A DNA stretch of 6,330 nt from NCBI GenBank assembly GCA_026417195.1, contig JAOADS010000124.1:1-6330 (forward strand). Reading direction: 5' to 3'. The stretch comes from Ignavibacteria bacterium (GTDB lineage Bacteria > Bacteroidota > Ignavibacteria > Tepidaquicellales > OLB5). The position numbers were made by a program, and so were the translations under genes. This document shows positions 1 through 5,652 of this stretch, piece by piece. The notes under the pieces were generated by a model. It had not been told where the DNA came from. It searched no databases and saw only the letters and a list, made by a program, of their open reading frames with translations. Positions within the stretch are counted from its first letter, which is position 1, and every line of letters begins with the position of its first letter.

Positions 1-158
1 GTGATGGTGTTTGCCTCAGATAAACCGGCTTGGATGTTTACAATGCCATTGCAGTTTGGATAGCGAGAACAACCGTAGAATTGTTGTCCTACATACTGTC
101 CTCGCCGTGCAGTTCGCAACTGCGTGGGAGAACCGCATATTGGACAGTTTGGAGGCAT
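1..158 (-). CDS. Topoisomerase-type C4 zinc-finger protein, N-terminal part only
   Basis: The minus strand from the ATG at 158 gives 52 residues that stay open to the window edge, so only the N-terminus is visible. It begins MPPNCPICGS and carries cysteines at residues 5, 8, 30 and 36, with the signature QFYGCSRYPNC near residues 26-36. This is the zinc ribbon repeated at the C-terminus of DNA topoisomerase I (zf-C4_Topoisom). An N-terminal copy is also known in helicases, nucleases and restriction-like proteins, so this is more likely one of those than topoisomerase I itself. The start is well defined: an in-frame TAA lies two codons upstream, and there is no clear Shine-Dalgarno sequence. 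The zinc finger should bind nucleic acid. The catalytic part, if any, lies outside the window, so the enzyme class cannot be stated. Confidence 0.8.
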   Translation of the reverse strand, partial: MPPNCPICGSPTQLRTARRGQYVGQQFYGCSRYPNCNGIVNIQAGLSEANTI

Positions 159-193
159 ATTTTATTTATAAAAATAATTTCCTAGAAATCAGA

Positions 194-295
194 TTAAATG
201 TAAATAAAATCTTCAGTAAATTTGTCACCCAGATGTAAATCTCTTTCAACTTTAAAATACTGTTCCAATAGTTTAACTTCTCGTTTATGTTCCAT
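194..295 (-). CDS. Short unrecognised reading frame, possibly a gene remnant
   Basis: The ATG at 295 opens a 33-residue frame that starts MEHKREVKLLEQYF and ends TEDFIYI before a TAA. The same frame is open upstream of the ATG to about 338 and adds residues such as SKWFAHWFLS. That composition (tryptophans followed by an amphipathic helix) looks like real protein rather than random AT-rich sequence. Losing one base in the A run at 332-335 would join it to a further open stretch upstream, so it may be the C-terminal remnant of a longer gene rather than a complete small gene. It ends 35 bases before the zinc-finger gene on the same strand and could be co-transcribed with it. I recognise no family. 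Confidence 0.35.
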   Translation of the reverse strand: MEHKREVKLLEQYFKVERDLHLGDKFTEDFIYI

Positions 296-338
296 ACTTA
301 AAAACCAGTGAGCAAACCACTTTGATGGGATTTTCCTT

Positions 339-609
339 TAAGAGTAAATCCCCTTTAAATTGCTAAATTAAACAATATCTAAATTTTACGTAGCTTAAAA
401 GCTTAAATTACAAATTACACAAAATTTTTACAATAGATGAATTAATTGACTTAAATGTGAAGACTTACATTAAATTACTACGAAATAATGTGGCTGCTTT
501 TATTAAATTGTTTTGATTTTAGCTGTAGATTTTAAGCTTGTAGAAAACATTTTCAGTTTTTCTCAACAACAGTCAGACAGGGGGATTCAGGCTTCTCTTT
601 ATTAAGTAA
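339..609. other. AT-rich gene-free stretch downstream of the CARF fragment
   Basis: No open frame with protein-like composition is visible on either strand, apart from 19 codons (609-553) that continue the CARF fragment frame beyond its TAG stop. The rest is very AT-rich, with small HindIII-like palindromes (AAGCTT) around 398-403 and 534-539. I see no promoter, tRNA or repeat array. Confidence 0.5.
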
Positions 610-807
610 CTAAGCAATTACTTGGCATTTAATGCTATTAGGATTCACCTTTAGAAGTTCCTTTGCTAATCCTTGCCAGTTTTTTTTATCAAAATGAGTT
701 TTAATATCACTCCAATTTTCGGGACGGTCCGGAGTACTTGAAGAAAGCCTACTCAGGTTACTCTCGAATAAGCTTGTTCCTACAGTGCAAATAAGTGTTG
801 TTCGCAT
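610..807 (-). pseudogene. Truncated CARF-domain protein (CRISPR-associated ring-nuclease/Csm6-Csx1-like N-terminus)
   Basis: The 65-residue frame begins MRTTLICTVGTSLFESNL. The hydrophobic strand followed by T-V-G-T-S-L and a nearby Asn is the hallmark N-terminus of CARF domains, which bind cyclic oligoadenylates made by type III CRISPR complexes. Proteins of this kind are normally well over 150 residues (ring nucleases, APE2256/TIGR02619-like) or about 400 (Csm6/Csx1 with a C-terminal HEPN). Here the frame ends at TAG (610-612). Reading through gives LLNKEKPES, which resembles the helix that usually follows a cysteine in this family, and a TGA follows at 553-555. I therefore read it as the decayed N-terminal stump of a CARF gene. 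There is no CRISPR repeat or cas gene beside it. It cannot make a complete CARF fold, so a working sensor is unlikely. Confidence 0.7.
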
Positions 808-1035
808 ATTTTTTTTTGAGATAAAATTTCATAGTAGTTTCTAACTCAACATCTGAAATGTAGCAAAGCACAACTTAATAACAGCTAAGAAGGTAAACTC
901 CTGGCCTCTGCGAGGTTAGTCTTTTTTTGTCCTTGCATCTCAATTTAAAAAATTCACACCACGAATATACAAAATATTCCTTCCACAAGCTGTTGACTTA
1001 TGGTTCAGCAGGTAGTTGTTGAAGTGTTTTCAAAT
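808..1035. other. Intergenic stretch with no supportable gene
   Basis: Between the CARF fragment and the broken membrane protein both strands are full of stops. The only structure I see is a short hairpin, CCTC/GAGG at 905-915, followed on the plus strand by seven T at 922-928. It has the shape of a weak terminator but would serve plus-strand transcription, where no gene is visible. A short minus-strand frame starting MQGQKKTNLAEARS (about 17 codons) is too short to call. Confidence 0.4.
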
Positions 1036-1424
1036 TTACCCCGTTGTTTTACTTTTTAATATAATCCAGATAAGAATAGCAGAAGCAAGGGTTAGTATTG
1101 CAAATAATTTTTCAAAATTTGTTTCTGCTAAAATATTCCCAACGGTATTTAGTATAAATAGAATAAGAAAAGCCCAAAGTATAATGTTCGTTACACTTTG
1201 TTTAAAATAGTTTTTAATGTAACCGCCTTTCATTAATAAGATAAATCCTAAAAACAGATTAAAAAAAATTGACAAGCTTTCTAAAACATACATTTCTTCT
1301 TCTGACTTTAATCTTCCTCCCCTATCACTTCGTAAGGTATTATTTCAAGAACAATACATAAATGAAATATTACTACAGTCAGAAGCAGTACCAACATAAT
1401 TTTTATGGCTATTTTGCTTGTCAT
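1036..1424 (-). pseudogene. Small four-helix membrane protein, frameshifted by one missing base
   Basis: Two minus-strand frames abut. The first (ATG at 1424, stop TAA at 1308-1310) encodes 38 residues: one hydrophobic segment (about residues 9-26), then EIIPYEVI and a few stray residues. The second is open from about 1320 to 1036 and reads GGRLKSEEEM, then three hydrophobic segments with LNTVGNILAETNFEKLF between the last two. Adding one base between 1323 and 1322 turns ATA-GGG-GAG into ATA-TGG-GGA and gives IPYEVIWGGRLKSEEEM, which fits a small Bacteroidota membrane-protein family as I remember it. The restored protein is 129 residues with four membrane helices. Its function is unknown. It starts 37 bases after the DUF6804-like gene and is probably in the same transcript. 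The ATG at 1293 would give an 85-residue three-helix product, but that is likely internal. Confidence 0.75.
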
Positions 1425-1461
1425 CTTTCAATCTTTATGCTTTTATATAACATACATGCGG

Positions 1462-1755
1462 TCATTTTCTTTTGGGTTTTACCCATAATGAAATAATTAA
1501 ACCAAGTCCAACTATTATGTCCACCATATTCCAGATTTGTCTTCCCAGTGCAATTTTGAAAAACGGTTGAAACAATAACGCTAATGCACCGTAAACAATC
1601 ATTTCTATTTGTCTGCCTTGTTGATTTGCCCGGAATGCAAGAATTACGAAACCTACCAGACCTGCAAACCTTACAAACTGATAATAACCATAAGGCATAT
1701 CTAAAAGACAAACAAATAACAGAATTGCTAAAATTATTTTTATCACCCTTTCCAT
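1462..1755 (-). CDS. DUF6804-like small integral membrane protein
   Basis: An intact 97-residue frame from the ATG at 1755. It has four hydrophobic segments at about residues 4-19, 27-42, 50-66 and 77-92, and a basic tail (KPKRK) probably facing the cytoplasm. The family-like motifs are MPYGYYQFVRF around residues 20-30, NQQGRQ around 44-49 and FQPFFKIALGRQIWN around 62-76. I recognise the pattern as the DUF6804 family of small Bacteroidota membrane proteins, and the length is normal for it. No biochemical role is known. The next gene downstream, the broken four-helix membrane protein, lies 37 bases away on the same strand. A longer overlapping frame in another register (1765-1421) lacks hydrophobic periodicity and is a shadow. 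The start has no strong ribosome-binding site. Confidence 0.85.
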   Translation of the reverse strand: MERVIKIILAILLFVCLLDMPYGYYQFVRFAGLVGFVILAFRANQQGRQIEMIVYGALALLFQPFFKIALGRQIWNMVDIIVGLGLIISLWVKPKRK

Positions 1756-1760
1756 ATGAG

Positions 1761-1849
1761 GTCACTTGGCGATGCAGTGTGACAAGTTAGTTGCCATCTG
1801 GTTAAGAAAATTCAGTATGTCATCTAATGCAAAACGTGTTATCTGACAT
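1761..1849. repeat. Two small inverted repeats between genes
   Basis: GTCAC at 1761-1765 pairs with GTGAC at 1779-1783. ATGTCA at 1817-1822 pairs with TGACAT at 1844-1849, and after a two-base mismatch the inner bases continue pairing (including two G-T wobbles) around an AAAAC-type loop. The second hairpin starts two bases after the stop of the upstream broken gene, where a terminator or an mRNA-end structure would sit, but no T tract follows on the minus strand. The function is unproven. Confidence 0.4.
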
Positions 1850-1851
1850 TT

Positions 1852-2126
1852 TTATAATCCTTTAGAAGATGACAACAAATCAGATTCATTAAACATTATT
1901 CTATCTACTACTCCTTTATAATACTCAAAATCAACATCCGGTAAATGCCAAAGAATTTTAACTCTTTCACAAATTTTCAGTTTATTCTGTGTTTTATAGC
2001 TTTCTACGATTGCAGAAAATTTAACTTTCCTGTAGGTATTTTTGCCTGTTGAATAGTATCGGTCATGACTTATCTCTCAAATAAATTTTTTTCATACTGT
2101 TTTGACTCTATAAAAGCAAAACTCAT
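1852..2126 (-). pseudogene. Unrecognised small gene, frameshifted near its 5' end
   Basis: The minus strand is open from 2076 to the TAA at 1852-1854 and encodes about 74 residues of convincing protein, including HDRYYSTGKNTYRKVKF, LKICERVKILWHLPDVD and YYKGVVDRIM. This frame has no start codon after its upstream TGA at 2077-2079. Two starts exist in other frames. The ATG at 2095 (MKKIYLRDKS) would join if one base between about 2071 and 2066 were surplus, giving 80 residues. The ATG at 2126 (MSFAFIESKQYEKNLFE) would join if one base near 2072-2079 were missing, giving 91 residues. It lies 16 bases after the DUF1801 gene. I do not recognise the family. The sequence is soluble-looking, mixed charged, with no signal peptide or membrane segment. 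Confidence 0.5.
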
Positions 2127-2142
2127 TTAAACAGTTCTGTGT

Positions 2143-2520
2143 TTATTTCTTTTGTCTGTCATTATGTTCCTCCAATGCTGTTTCCAGAAGCTCTTTCATT
2201 CCATCAATGTCAATATTTTCTTTCTTTTTAAACTTTACATGTCTTAACAGTTTTCCTGTTCCCTGGAGTAGTTTCTTCCTGTCGTTAAGTTTTGCTCCGT
2301 GAAAAAATCCCAGATTTACTGAGTCTTTAAGTGGTTTGATGTAACAGATTTCCCCTTTCATATTTCTCTCTGTGCCGAATGTTATCATCTTGTCTGCCTG
2401 GTCTATCCACATTTTCTTTTCAGGAAGCATAATTTTTTCTGTTATTTTAAAAACAGCTCTGCCGATTTCAGCAACTTCCGGTGTAAACTGATCAAAAAAC
2501 TTTTTTACCTCTTTGTTCAT
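2143..2520 (-). CDS. DUF1801 domain-containing protein (YdhG-like)
   Basis: An intact 125-residue protein starting MNKEVKKFFDQF at the ATG at 2520. After an N-terminal helical stretch it has WIDQADKMITFG around residues 38-49, then ICYIKPLKDSVNLGFFHGAKL around 58-78 and LLQGTGKLLRHVKFK around 84-98. The strand-turn-helix with F-x-G-A-x-L and G-x-G-K-x-x-R-H is the core signature of DUF1801 (YdhG family, frataxin-like fold). Length is normal for a single-domain member. The biochemical role is unknown. It lies 43 bases downstream of the YdeI-family gene on the same strand. DUF1801 and YdeI domains also occur fused or adjacent in other genomes, so the pair probably functions together. It is one of the few undamaged genes in this part of the window. 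Confidence 0.85.
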   Translation of the reverse strand: MNKEVKKFFDQFTPEVAEIGRAVFKITEKIMLPEKKMWIDQADKMITFGTERNMKGEICYIKPLKDSVNLGFFHGAKLNDRKKLLQGTGKLLRHVKFKKKENIDIDGMKELLETALEEHNDRQKK

Positions 2521-2563
2521 TGTTTTACTTTTTGAAAATAACCTGTTATCAGCTCTTCTTTTA

Positions 2564-3152
2564 TTATTGTCTGTAATGATTTGCTCTTATATTGTCTTCT
2601 GCAAGACGGACTGTTTCTTCAATTCGTTTTTTTCTGGTTTCAGGTTTCCGGGCGTTGAGTATCCACTCCAGAATTATCCTTTTAGATGACGGCGGGAAAT
2701 TAAGAAAGTTTTTTAAGGCTGTCTTATTCTTTTTAAGCTTTTCCTGTAAGTCAGCCGGAATCACTGCATTCTGAACATCAACTAATGCCTTCCACGTTCC
2801 CGTCTTCTTCGCCAGATCAATGAGCTTCTGTCCGCCCGGTTTCATTAATCCCCTCATCTATCATTTTTTCTGCTCTTTCCCTGTTAGCTTTACTCCAGTT
2901 ACTCTTTGGTTTTCTTGCAGCAAAATATTGATACTTGCTTTGGCTATCCCGCTTATGTGCCACACTGTCAATCCATCCGAAACATATAGCTTCTTCAACT
3001 GCTTCTTCATATTTAATACTTTCGGTCTGACTGTTTTTGTGATAAATAATCAGCCAGACCGCCTTCTCAGACTGATGATTTTTCTCCAGCCATTTACGCC
3101 ACTGTTTCCTTGTCCGTGCGTAAAAAGCTTTAATGCCATTGTGAAGTTCCAT
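2564..3152 (-). pseudogene. YdeI-family (YdeI/OmpD-associated) protein, frameshifted by one extra G
   Basis: The N-terminal half starts MELHNGIKAFYARTRKQWRK at the ATG at 3152 and contains KAVWLIIYHK, EAICFGWIDS and NWSKANRERAEKMIDEG, all typical of YdeI-family proteins. It then leaves frame and stops at 2817. The C-terminal half is open in another frame through 2857-2564 and reads GLMKPGGQKLIDLAKKTGTW, then FPPSSKRIILEWILNARKPE. The join falls in a run of four G (minus strand, 2853-2850). With three G the reading becomes DEGLMKPGGQ, the expected family sequence, and gives a 195-residue protein of normal length. The family is often annotated as OmpD-associated, but its molecular role is not established. 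The 85-base-scale overlap of the two frames argues against two separate genes. Confidence 0.85.
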
Positions 3153-3263
3153 AGTAACTGATTATTAATGTATTTTCGGTTGAGCTGGAAAGGGTTAAAA
3201 TATTTATTTATCAGAGCATTGTTATTAATCAGATACAATTGAATAAAAAGTCTTTCAAATTTT

Positions 3264-4265
3264 TTAATCGAATAATGTTTTGTCACTTAAAGTTAAAATC
3301 AACTTCTGCCTAATCCTGTTAACTACAGATGATACTGTTTCACTAAGATTCTCATCGTTAATTATCACAACATCTTCGTCCTCTTTAATCAAGTCCCTGT
3401 TTAAATCAAACATAGGATTTTTTTCATCTGATAAGTTATCATACATTACCGCTCTTGCTATTCCGTACTTCTTGGCAAAGTTCATTGCCAGACGTGCTCC
3501 GCTATCAAGTTTCTGACCATGCAAATTCTCCCACCTTTCCGAACTGTTTTTCGCATAACTTGCTGCTAGTACAATTGTATCACAATACATTGCTTGTAAG
3601 CGATCCCTTTCAACATAACGATTAATTAAGTCTGTGTGATTTTTAAAATCACTTCCATACTCTGTAACCAATAAACCTCCCTCATCAACTATTCTAAAAG
3701 CTAGAAACTTATTTTTTGAAGGCATTATATTATAAAGAGGACCCGGCAGTATAGCTACAGTTTTCCCATTTAACTCTAATGCTTGCTTATGAGCTATGCT
3801 ATCACAACCGAAAGCCAGACCACTAACAATTGTTGCTCCGTGTTTAACGAATTCTGCTACCATTTCACGCTCCCTAGCCTCAATATTTTCATCTGGAGTC
3901 AGCAAACCAATTACACTTATATTAAGATTATCAATCGATAGTAAATCTATATTACCTTTATAGTAAAAAAAAGTAGGTACATCTTTGTTCTTGACACAAC
4001 CTCTATGTAAGGGAAAACTGGGATCTCCATAAGCTATAAAGCCATCACAAAAGTCTTTTAATTTCTGCAGAACTATATTCTCGAGATATTTTCTTTTATT
4101 TTCAAATTCCTTAACACTTATTTCCACTTTTAGTTTTTTATTTAAAATTGAAATTATAGCTTTTGATGTCTCATCACCTTTGATATTATTGATAATCCAA
4201 GAATTGCCTATTCCCTTAAAAGATTTTAAGGTCAATACATTCAGTGCATTAATTGTGTATTTCAT
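3264..4265 (-). CDS. DprA/Smf-like SLOG protein, partner of an upstream phosphoribosyltransferase
   Basis: An intact 333-residue protein. Residues 1-50 are helical, with LKSFKGIG near 14-20 like the helix-hairpin-helix start of DprA. FIAYGDPSFP (76-85) and VPTFFYYKG (96-104) match the strands before the Rossmann core. The core has ATIVSGLAFGCDSIAHK (144-160), AILPGP (171-176), NKFLAFRIVDEGGLLVTEY (185-203), YVERDR (217-222) and DSGARLAM (254-261), all counterparts of DprA motifs. It differs from housekeeping DprA: the GSR motif is VIGLL (118-122), the RNR arginine region is ERDR, and no C-terminal winged helix is visible. Canonical DprA binds ssDNA and loads RecA, but this divergent form may instead bind nucleic acid or nucleotides. 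Its ATG overlaps the PRTase TGA (ATGA), so translation is probably coupled. It is probably not the genome's transformation DprA. Confidence 0.85.
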   Translation of the reverse strand: MKYTINALNVLTLKSFKGIGNSWIINNIKGDETSKAIISILNKKLKVEISVKEFENKRKYLENIVLQKLKDFCDGFIAYGDPSFPLHRGCVKNKDVPTFFYYKGNIDLLSIDNLNISVIGLLTPDENIEAREREMVAEFVKHGATIVSGLAFGCDSIAHKQALELNGKTVAILPGPLYNIMPSKNKFLAFRIVDEGGLLVTEYGSDFKNHTDLINRYVERDRLQAMYCDTIVLAASYAKNSSERWENLHGQKLDSGARLAMNFAKKYGIARAVMYDNLSDEKNPMFDLNRDLIKEDEDVVIINDENLSETVSSVVNRIRQKLILTLSDKTLFD

Positions 4266-4895
4266 ATTGACTGTCTCCTAACTGTTTTACAGACTGCATA
4301 GAAAATTACACTTTTTGCTCCTTCATCTAACAAAGCTTGTATGGCATCTTCATCAACATTTATTGACGCTGTGTAAACATCATCAATTAACAAGATATCT
4401 TCATTTTTTACATTCTCTGAATGGTACAGGTATCCCTCGTTATACCAACGTATGGTAATGGCCCACCTCGAAAATCTTCTCTAAGATGGGTTGTTCTGGT
4501 ATTAGTATGTCTTTTTATATAATCGATTCCGTTTTTTAATTTCAGACCCTTATTAATTAGTTCATCAACTGTATTGCTAACAACCTCCTTAAAATATAAT
4601 TGATCAATTCTGTAATTATCTTCTCTCTTTGCTCTTGGTACTATACATACTGTAAGTTCTGCTTTTTTTGAAAATCTTAAAATTTCAGCTAAATCATTGA
4701 TTAGAATTTCCCTTAACCTACTTTTTGCATTACTTATAAGTAAAGGAAATGGTCTAACGTCATTTTTTAAAGTCCAAATCATATTTTCTAAAGTACCTTT
4801 AATTGAATAATTCCCACCACCTTTATAATTACCATGATAATACCCTTGAACATCCCTACTTAAATATACGTTTTTTCAATTGTAAATGACTGCAT
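4262..4895 (-). pseudogene. Type I phosphoribosyltransferase, interrupted by two single-base frameshifts
   Basis: Three frames reconstruct one 211-residue protein. Frame 1 (ATG at 4895) encodes MQSFTIEKTY and stops at once. Frame 2 (about 4863-4408) runs from LSRDVQGYYHGNYKG through MIWTLKNDVRPFP, LTVCIVPRAK and IKRHTNTRTTHLR to LPYVGITRDTCTI. Frame 3 (about 4420-4262) reads SENVKNEDILLIDDVYTASI and ends KTVRRQSI. ILLIDDVYT (DDVYT at 4384-4370) is the PRPP-binding signature of type I PRTases, and the tail resembles ComF-like or amidophosphoribosyltransferase-like members. One added T in the T run at 4864-4862 and one in the TT at 4421-4420 restore the whole gene. It starts 21 bases after the HAD gene and ends overlapping the DprA-like gene. 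The base or nucleotide it acts on is unknown. The ATG at 4782 is internal. Confidence 0.8.
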
Positions 4896-4916
4896 TATTT
4901 AGTTTTCTTATTTGAA

Positions 4917-5525
4917 TTACAATATATGAGATATGATGCTTTCCTTCGAAATTCCAGCTCTGATAGCATCTTCAATTTCAGAAACGCTGTTCTCAAATAC
5001 AATTACTGACTCCGTAGAAACACTTAAACTTTTTAATGCTTTTTTAAACTTATTCACATAAACTCCATCTGAACCCATTTCTCTGAAAAATTTTTTATGA
5101 AAAAATCCATTAAGTTTGTGATAGTGTAATAGTTCTTCTGCTCTTTTTTTTCTGCAGTTCGTTACCAGAATTACTCTATGTGTCTTTGAATATTTTTTTA
5201 AAGCATTTACATATGGCGTAATTATTTTCGTATCAGGCAAGAAATCTTTATAAAATAACTCTTTTAAACCTATTATTTGTTCATATTCATCACTTGATAA
5301 TCCCGGAAACACCTCATAAAGTGTTTGCCTTGTAAATCTTTTACTTAAGTCGAATTCAGAATTAATTTCCGATTCAATAACTCTTGATATTGCCTTTTTG
5401 TATGATAAAAAATTTGCAAGATCTGTCTCTATTAATGTGCCATCTAAGTCAAAAAGAAGTACTGAATCGTCTTTAATCATTGTCTCTAACTTCATTTCAA
5501 GAACCGTTTCAAAATCATTTATCAT
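4917..5525 (-). CDS. HAD-superfamily phosphatase (PRTase-linked)
   Basis: From the ATG at 5525 this is a 202-residue protein. LLFDLDGTL carries motif I with the nucleophile and acid/base aspartates (residues 26 and 28). The segment to YVNALKKYSK forms the helical cap. VILVTNC is motif II, KFKKAL supplies a likely motif III lysine, and VIVFENSVSEIEDAIRAGI stands at motif IV. Motif IV has F-E-N-S where many relatives have F-E-D-S, so the metal site may rely on the remaining glutamates. It is a probable soluble phosphatase acting on a small phosphorylated compound. A GTG at 5561 would add 12 residues, but it overlaps the possible small upstream gene, and a stop lies only two codons before it; I prefer the ATG. 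It precedes the PRTase by 21 bases, suggesting the two enzymes act on related nucleotides. Confidence 0.85.
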   Translation of the reverse strand: MINDFETVLEMKLETMIKDDSVLLFDLDGTLIETDLANFLSYKKAISRVIESEINSEFDLSKRFTRQTLYEVFPGLSSDEYEQIIGLKELFYKDFLPDTKIITPYVNALKKYSKTHRVILVTNCRKKRAEELLHYHKLNGFFHKKFFREMGSDGVYVNKFKKALKSLSVSTESVIVFENSVSEIEDAIRAGISKESIISHIL

Positions 5526-5536
5526 AGTAACTAGAA

Positions 5537-5652
5537 TTACAAATTTAGCACCTTTAGACACTCGTCAGATGTTTCTCCGGCTTTGTAAAATGTCTCCTGG
5601 GTATTGAGTATAAAAGAATTTTAGCTTGAGCTTTTATTGCTTTAATCTGCAT
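5537..5652 (-). pseudogene. Possible 38-residue protein bridging the HEPN-motif gene and the HAD gene, one frameshift
   Basis: An ATG at 5652, inside the last codons of the upstream gene, opens MQIKAIKAQAKILLYSIP. In the present frame it continues to a stop after 32 residues (RRHFTKPEKHLTSV). If one C is missing from the CCC at 5601-5599, the frame instead becomes QETFYKAGETSDECLKVLNL and stops at 5537-5539, 11 bases before the HAD start. The second version looks more like real protein (acidic amphipathic helix, cysteine, hydrophobic end) and exactly fills the gap between the two neighbours. No family is recognised. It could also be noncoding spacer. Confidence 0.35.

Noticed and set aside
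11..238. Plus-strand 75-residue frame
   Set aside because: It lies antisense to the C4 zinc-finger coding sequence, which has clear family residues; the plus-strand frame has none.
905..928. Rho-independent terminator on the plus strand
   Set aside because: The stem is only four base pairs, six bases separate it from the T run, and no plus-strand gene ends here.
1421..1765. 114-residue minus-strand frame overlapping the DUF6804-like gene
   Set aside because: It is in another register of the same DNA, cysteine- and arginine-rich without a recognisable pattern, while the 97-residue frame shows family motifs and membrane helices.
1756..2142. Integron cassette array with attC sites, suggested by a run of small same-strand genes with spacer hairpins
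   Set aside because: The hairpins lack matching RYYYAAC and GTTRRRY core sites, spacing between genes is irregular (16 bases in one case), and no integrase is visible.
2820..3161. Plus-strand 113-residue frame over the YdeI-family gene
   Set aside because: It is antisense to well-supported YdeI-family sequence and reads as a phenylalanine-rich shadow.
3153..3263. Imperfect inverted CTGATTA-type repeats as an operator or promoter
   Set aside because: The arms are short, mismatched and fully AT-rich, so chance is sufficient; no convincing Bacteroidota -33/-7 promoter pair could be identified.
3050..3286. Minus-strand 78-residue frame crossing the spacer between the DprA-like and YdeI-family genes
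   Set aside because: It overlaps the ends of both real genes in another frame and is low-complexity Asn/Leu/Ile-rich sequence.
4408..4782. A stand-alone 124-residue protein
   Set aside because: It lacks both its natural start and the PRPP-binding motif; both are found in adjoining frames, so it is the middle part of one PRTase gene.
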